From Syncephalis plumigaleata (taxonomy: Eukaryota; Zoopagomycota; Zoopagomycetes; Zoopagales; Piptocephalidaceae), in the NCBI GenBank assembly GCA_025201365.1, contig JAIXMF010000015.1, positions 124,001 to 188,000 on the forward strand: a DNA stretch of 64,000 bases, read 5' to 3'. This document shows positions 56,334-64,000 of this stretch, in pieces. A model generated the notes under the pieces. The model made no database searches. It was not told the origin of the DNA and was given only the letters and a program-made list of their open reading frames with translations. The position numbers and the translations under genes are program-made. Position 1 is the stretch's first letter, and every line of letters starts with the position of its first letter.

Positions 56334-57212
56334 TTATCGTGAATTTAAATACTCAATAATGTTAAAAACTGAATCATTAGAACTTATTGTACTCATAAGA
56401 TCTTTCTCTTTAGATACATTGTTCGTCAAGTTACTATTTAAATACTTCCAAATATCTTTGTAACCACTAGCAAGGCACTCGCGCATTATTCTCCATTCAC
56501 AGATGAAGGATCCATTAATATTTTCCTTCGCCTTTTCTAATACATACTTTACTTGTTTGCCAGAGTCTGCTAGCGCTTGTAATAAAACATCGATAACTTC
56601 ATCGTATTCTTTTTGCTTTGTTGAATACTCATCAATACGAATATTTAGCTTAGCCACTTCCTTCTTCTTTTCCTCATCCAAATGCTGTTCTCGCGTATCC
56701 AACTCCTCCTTTCTATTGTCTAGCTCTACTTTTCGTTGCTTCACTTCCTTCGTACGATTATCTAGCTCCAGCTGTTTCTGCCTATACTCCTCTTCGGCTT
56801 TAGCATGTTTCTCTTGTGCTCCTTTAAGCTCTTCTTTTTCTTGATGTAGTTGCTTCTCCATATCGTTAAGATCATTCTGTTTAGTAGCATTATCCAGTTG
56901 TTGTTGCTGCGTACTAAGCTTAATGTTATTCATTTCTTGCTGTTGATGACTCCTCTTTTCTAATTGACTTATACGACTAGACTGCTCCTTGATTGTTTCC
57001 TTAGCCATGGCAAGTTGCTCCTTTAGCTGAACATTCTCGCAACTCAATTCACAAATGACTTTCATTGATTTAATCTGCTCATCTTTCGATGCAAGCTCAT
57101 TTTTTAATTGAGCATTCTCTTTTAACAATTGCACAATGCTACTATCCATTGTTTCGTTCACTAATTGTTCTTCTTTCTCTGAATTTAATACGTAGGTTAC
57201 TTCTTGCTTCAT
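56334..57212 (-). CDS. Coiled-coil protein of unknown function
   Basis: A single 292-codon frame. Residues 20-205 form a nearly continuous coiled coil rich in Glu, Lys and Gln (VQLLKENAQLKNELASKDEQ, LHQEKEELKGAQEKHAKAEE). Within it is a near-repeat, KQLELDNRTKEVKQ, KVELDNRKEELD, TREQHLDEEKKK. The C-terminal 80 residues are not coiled coil (ICEWRIMRECLASGYKDIWK) and contain two cysteines and aromatic residues, so they may be a small folded module. No transmembrane segment. I do not recognise it; coiled coils attract false matches to myosin and golgins. Confidence 0.65.
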   Translation of the reverse strand: MKQEVTYVLNSEKEEQLVNETMDSSIVQLLKENAQLKNELASKDEQIKSMKVICELSCENVQLKEQLAMAKETIKEQSSRISQLEKRSHQQQEMNNIKLSTQQQQLDNATKQNDLNDMEKQLHQEKEELKGAQEKHAKAEEEYRQKQLELDNRTKEVKQRKVELDNRKEELDTREQHLDEEKKKEVAKLNIRIDEYSTKQKEYDEVIDVLLQALADSGKQVKYVLEKAKENINGSFICEWRIMRECLASGYKDIWKYLNSNLTNNVSKEKDLMSTISSNDSVFNIIEYLNSR

Positions 57213-58755
57213 AGCTTGATTTCTCTTCAGAATAAAATATTCAAGTGTGTACTGTGGTCTTAACTTGGAAGCTATTGCAATGAGAATAAGGAGAAGAAAG
57301 TGCTTAAGTAATAATAGTCAACTACAAAACGTGCTATGTAAGCATTTAATAGCATCGAGTGCAATCTTCCGCCCTTTTAAATCTATAATTTGTTCTCCTT
57401 ATACGTTCCAAACATAACTCCTTTTCCTTATTCCTTATCAACTATTGATAGCAATAACGCTTTCGTTGCAAGTGGCAATGATTATGTGACACGTTAAGCA
57501 TAAATCTCCTTCCCCCTTATCGACTGATGTATAAACTCTTAATTCTCTTTATTAGCCAATAAAACATTATGTTTCTTTCTTTACCAATGTTGTCTCCTTA
57601 GTCTTGACTACATTCCACTTGTCGTTGACTTCTTTCACATACTGTCTTCTTCGTGCCAACTGTATTTCCCTTACCACTAAACAGTAAGTGCCTTCTTTGT
57701 GTCAACTACATTCTACTTGTCAGTAAACAACACACGCCCACTTCCTCTTAACTATATGCTAGATATTCCTTTTCCTTTTATTTATCTGTTTACTTTCTCA
57801 GTAATACGCGTCTTCTTCGTGTCATTCACATTCCACTTACTTCATCTTTCACTTTAACATACACATTCCCAATAGCAGCTATTCTGCCATACTATCACTA
57901 TGTCGTTTATTTATCTCTTTGTTTTCCTCTTGCTCTAAACTATCTACATGCTCACTTGTCGTTATTATTACTATACCAATAAGCCTTGTTTATTGTTCGT
58001 TATAGTCTTTTGTTTTCTATCACTGTCCTGCTTATTTATCAATGTTTAAGCGTTTACTGCTCTCGTTGTAGTATGCACCTTTTACTTTTACCATTCTTTT
58101 CCGTCAACTGTTTGTATGCCACCCTTACGTCATGCTTTTATTTGTATTTTCATTTGTTTACTGCCATCTACATACTCTGTTTACCACATACAAGCATACA
58201 CTGCTTCTTCAAATAAACTGGCATACGTGTTCATGTACTCTTCCTCGCTCCTTCCTTGCTCATTCGTGACAAGTCAGTCATTCTACTAGTTATTGCTTGT
58301 TTATTACATTGTTTATCGTGTATTCTATTTGTTCACTCGTTGCTCTCTATGCAATCAATTGTAAACATTATCATCATAGTTTATCTACCATGCTAGTTTA
58401 TTACTACTTGTAAGTACATGGCATGGCAATATCCAACTATATTTGTACACTTGTATCATCTATCTTATAGAATTGATGATGATAGTTATCGCTATCAATA
58501 TAGGATCCATTACCAAATACTGAATTGTTATTATTATCGTGCTGTATCAATTGGCATTTCTATGGTGATAATGGTGTTAGCAATTGTGCAAATCTATTTA
58601 TTAATAAACCGCAAATGTTAAAGGCTAACAGTGTTAATCGGTTGAAAAAGACATGTATTTTATTCAAGTAAATAAAAATTAAAAATACACGTTATTCGAT
58701 TGCTCCTCTCTATCTATCCATCGTATTGCTGGTGTGCGTCTTATCCTCGTATAAT
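57213..58755. repeat. Long non-coding stretch with degenerate pyrimidine-rich repeats
   Basis: 1.5 kb between two genes with divergent starts. At about 57600-57850 a diverged unit recurs at least four times: ACTACATTCCACTTGTC at 57608, CTTCTTCGTGCCAACTGTAT at 57645, CTTCTTTGTGTCAACTACAT at 57690, CTTCTTCGTGTCATTCACAT at 57810. Spacing is irregular (roughly 45-120 bp). The remainder to about 58400 has the same C/T-rich texture with scattered TTTATTTATC and CTGTTTACT words. Frames in it are low-complexity and not believed to be genes. Confidence 0.5.
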
Positions 58756-60957
<2,202 letters not shown>

Positions 60958-61462
60958 GATGACATGATGATATCTTGATCATTTGGTTGCAAGTATGAAC
61001 ATGACTACACTCACGATATTGACAAAGTGTTTCATGATAATAAAATCAATAGCTCCTAAATGACATAATGAACAACATCAGGAATGTGGAATGTATCCTA
61101 ATAACAGTAAAAACTCTTTGGTATAAAATACAATTGAACATTTTACCTATTCCATTGTACCTGGCACTCTGAGATGTCCCTAACTGCTGCATCACATGTA
61201 TGTCTTTCTCATTGGTGTCTTGATTCTCCAATCCACTCGACAAAGGTTATACAAGATTTATACATAATCCAAACTGGTTTCTATTCATTTATAACGAGAA
61301 AGAAGGCCACCTCGGTTAGTCCTATTATTGTGTAGCTCAAGCCAGCAATATATAGTTATATAATAGACGCGTGTGCACATCCATTTCCTTCCCTTCTCTA
61401 TTCTATTCTGTTCCGTTTTATCTTGTACAACACCCATTTATATCATATCTACTATCCTACCA
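60958..61462. other. Intergenic, no gene seen
   Basis: About 500 bp, AT-rich, between the ProRS stop and the 7TM relic. The last 80 bp are C/T-rich (TTCCTTCCCTTCTC), similar in texture to the leaders of other 7TM copies. Confidence 0.45.
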
Positions 61463-61800
61463 ATGCCTATTATTAATTACAACAATCCAAAGAGTACAGA
61501 ATGGATAAGCAATGTCACCTATTTCGGCATCATTCCACTCCATCCAGATGGAGAAATGAACATGCTTGATTATTACATAGGTGGCGGCAATATGACAAGG
61601 TAACGCAACCGATTTGCTGGTAATGTGCCTCAGCTTATTTGTGCCGAAGTATCGACATATGCAATCCTATATAAAGTCATACTATCATACAAGATGGTTA
61701 TGCATCGACCAAGGCAACTTGCGCCATGGTGTTGTTTGAGTGCCTCCACAATGTGTGCCGCCACACTTGTAGCAATTATGACAAGTCTTCTTGGATAACT
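61463..61800 (+). pseudogene. 7TM GPCR-like family, copy E, truncated relic
   Basis: Starts exactly like the intact copies (MPIINYNNPKSTEWISNVTY with the N-terminal sequon, then LHPDGEMNMLDYYIGG), reaches an in-frame TAA at 61601-61603, and continues in the same frame through TM1 and the hallmark TM2 entry (MVMHRPRQLAPWCCLSAS) to a second stop near 61795. Nothing corresponding to TM3-TM7 or the second exon follows; NUFIP1 begins 220 bp later on the other strand. A cryptic 30-nt intron hiding the first stop is conceivable but would still leave a two-helix fragment. Dead by truncation, with modest divergence, so probably a fairly recent loss. Confidence 0.8.
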
Positions 61801-62019
61801 CACTGAAATCACCCATATGTGATCTGTTATTATCCATCTTACATAGTCATGATCAATTCTAATCGCGTAAAAACAGCTTATAATCGACATCGACATTACC
61901 AATCATGTATAACACTCAAAACGACTAAATAAACATATTTATATCTATTCTAATGCCAATTCTAATCCAACTCAAATACAACTTTTCTATAATACACACG
62001 CATTAATTCGAGCGATCAA

Positions 62020-62797
62020 CTACTGGTAATACTTGTCGGCAATGTACATTAAACATTGTAAAATGGCCAAACGCTCTTGTTGTCTCTCTTTAGCGAGTAC
62101 CTAACAGTAGATTTAGTAAAATGATAATGACAACATCGTATCCATCGACTAACATGAGTAATAATTCCTCCTGCCTTGTTTGCCTATTACCCGTTAGTAT
62201 TTCCTTATATTATATTGTCATAACATAACAGTTACCTGTACAGATAGTTGCGCTTGTTCCTTTGTATTCCGTAGTGCTGCTGCTGCTGCTGTCATCTTAC
62301 TTTGTGGTCTATCACTTGGAATGGACGATTCTTCATTCGCTATTTCCTCGTCTGATTCTGAAGCATATCCACTAAGTAATGACAATCCTGTAGTTGGCTC
62401 CACTTCTAATGTCTTATCCTATCATCGTTCATATATATATATGTCAACAGCTATTGTTATACTAGACAAGACAAACAACCAACAATACACACTCTAGTTT
62501 GCTCGTTATCCTTTAGTGGATACTTGCGCTTACGCTCTGCAATCCATTGTGCAATCTCTTCCGGATTATCTAGTCGTGGAATAGAGTAGCGTGGTGTCCC
62601 TTCATATCCATTAGTTGCTCGTCGATCACCGCCACCACCTCCACGACCTCTACCACGACCACCTCGGAAGTGACCACGTCTACCATGTCCTGTAGTGCGT
62701 GTACGCCCTATAAACTAGTTATTAGCAACTATATCTACAATTAATAGTCAGACTATACCATACCATTGTAAGAACGTTGTTGTTGTTGTTGTTGCAT
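62020..62797 (-). CDS. NUFIP1: NUFIP1-like protein (box C/D snoRNP assembly)
   Basis: Starts MQQQQQQRSYNGRTRTTGHG, continues into an RGG-rich RNA-binding run (RRGHFRGGRGRGRGGGGGDR), then the NUFIP1 signature YSIPRLDNPEEIAQWIAERK followed by RKYP. A linker with acidic serines (SGYASESDEEIANEE) follows, and the last exon is VLAKERQQERLAILQCLMYI. NUFIP1, Rsa1 in yeast, holds Snu13/15.5K and the R2TP complex during assembly of box C/D snoRNPs. About 190 residues in four exons, shorter than animal NUFIP1 and lacking its zinc finger. Divergent from PRP40. Confidence 0.78.
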
Positions 62798-62902
62798 TTC
62801 GCTATATAAAAATAAAAGAAGGAAAAGGTTGAAAAGAAATACGAGTGGCAACAATCAAAACAATATCGCGCGTTTTCTTTTTTTCCTATCTGTTCTATCA
62901 CC
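62798..62902. promoter_or_regulatory. 105-bp bidirectional promoter, NUFIP1 / PRP40
   Basis: The start codons of two RNP-related genes are 105 bp apart in opposite directions. T-rich on the PRP40 side (about 62873-62887). Confidence 0.55.

Positions 62903-64000
<1,098 letters not shown>

Noticed and set aside
57986-58621. Two hydrophobic/Tyr-rich plus-strand ORFs
   Set aside because: Low-complexity translation of C/T-rich repeat-like sequence; no conserved residues.

Overview
The window is eukaryotic nuclear DNA, most likely from an early-diverging fungus of the Zoopagomycota/Mucoromycota grade. It is AT-leaning and gene-dense, with about thirty genes. Most genes are cut by several short introns (about 50-100 nt, GTAAGT/GTGAGT donors, a few GC-AG). 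Fungal markers are an OPI3-type phospholipid methyltransferase, an APP1 phosphatidate phosphatase, a MedA/Ren1-type (DUF7082) developmental regulator and HAP5. SNAPC3 and a probable beta-thymosin argue against a yeast or Pezizomycotina. The species call is inference; I cannot search databases.

Layout. 0-6 kb: VPS41 (cut by the left edge) convergent with cytosolic glutaminyl-tRNA synthetase. 6-13 kb: three members of a seven-transmembrane, GPCR-like family interleaved with small signal-peptide-like ORFs, a TIM17-like membrane protein and a decayed stretch. 12.9-20 kb: NADAR, SEC62, HAP5/NF-YC, APP1. 20-24 kb: a Myb/SANT protein and MCM10. 24-25 kb: the fourth 7TM gene. 26-32.8 kb: a CDK1-like kinase, OPI3, SNAPC3, an LACTB2-like nuclease and a Nudix diphosphoinositol phosphatase. 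33-43 kb: a type I membrane protein, TOF1/Timeless and the MedA-like regulator behind a roughly 2 kb leader or intergenic region. 43-51 kb: bacterial-type HisRS, a cytochrome P450, poorly understood small ORFs, a 136-bp minisatellite and a questin-oxidase-like protein. 51-64 kb: PIG-B/GPI10 divergent from a METTL23-like methyltransferase, a beta-thymosin, a coiled-coil protein, mitochondrial ProRS, a 7TM pseudogene, NUFIP1 divergent from PRP40 (cut by the right edge).

Most genes are housekeeping, with no operon-like logic: replication (CDK1, MCM10, TOF1), RNA biology (SNAPC3, NUFIP1, PRP40, three tRNA synthetases), lipid/GPI/secretory functions (OPI3, APP1, PIG-B, SEC62, VPS41). The distinctive part is the 7TM family: four apparently intact copies and one relic in 64 kb. 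All four intact copies have a phase-2 intron at the same Trp codon in TM7, a conserved GPCR-style cysteine pair, and three of four have an N-glycosylation sequon at one N-terminal position. I do not recognise it as a named receptor family. The second highlight is a 49-residue beta-thymosin-like actin-monomer binder, a family best known from animals.

A technical pattern matters for any reader: at least eleven places in five otherwise conserved genes (APP1, Myb, MCM10, SNAPC3, P450) each lack exactly one base. One-sided single-base loss points to consensus errors rather than gene death.
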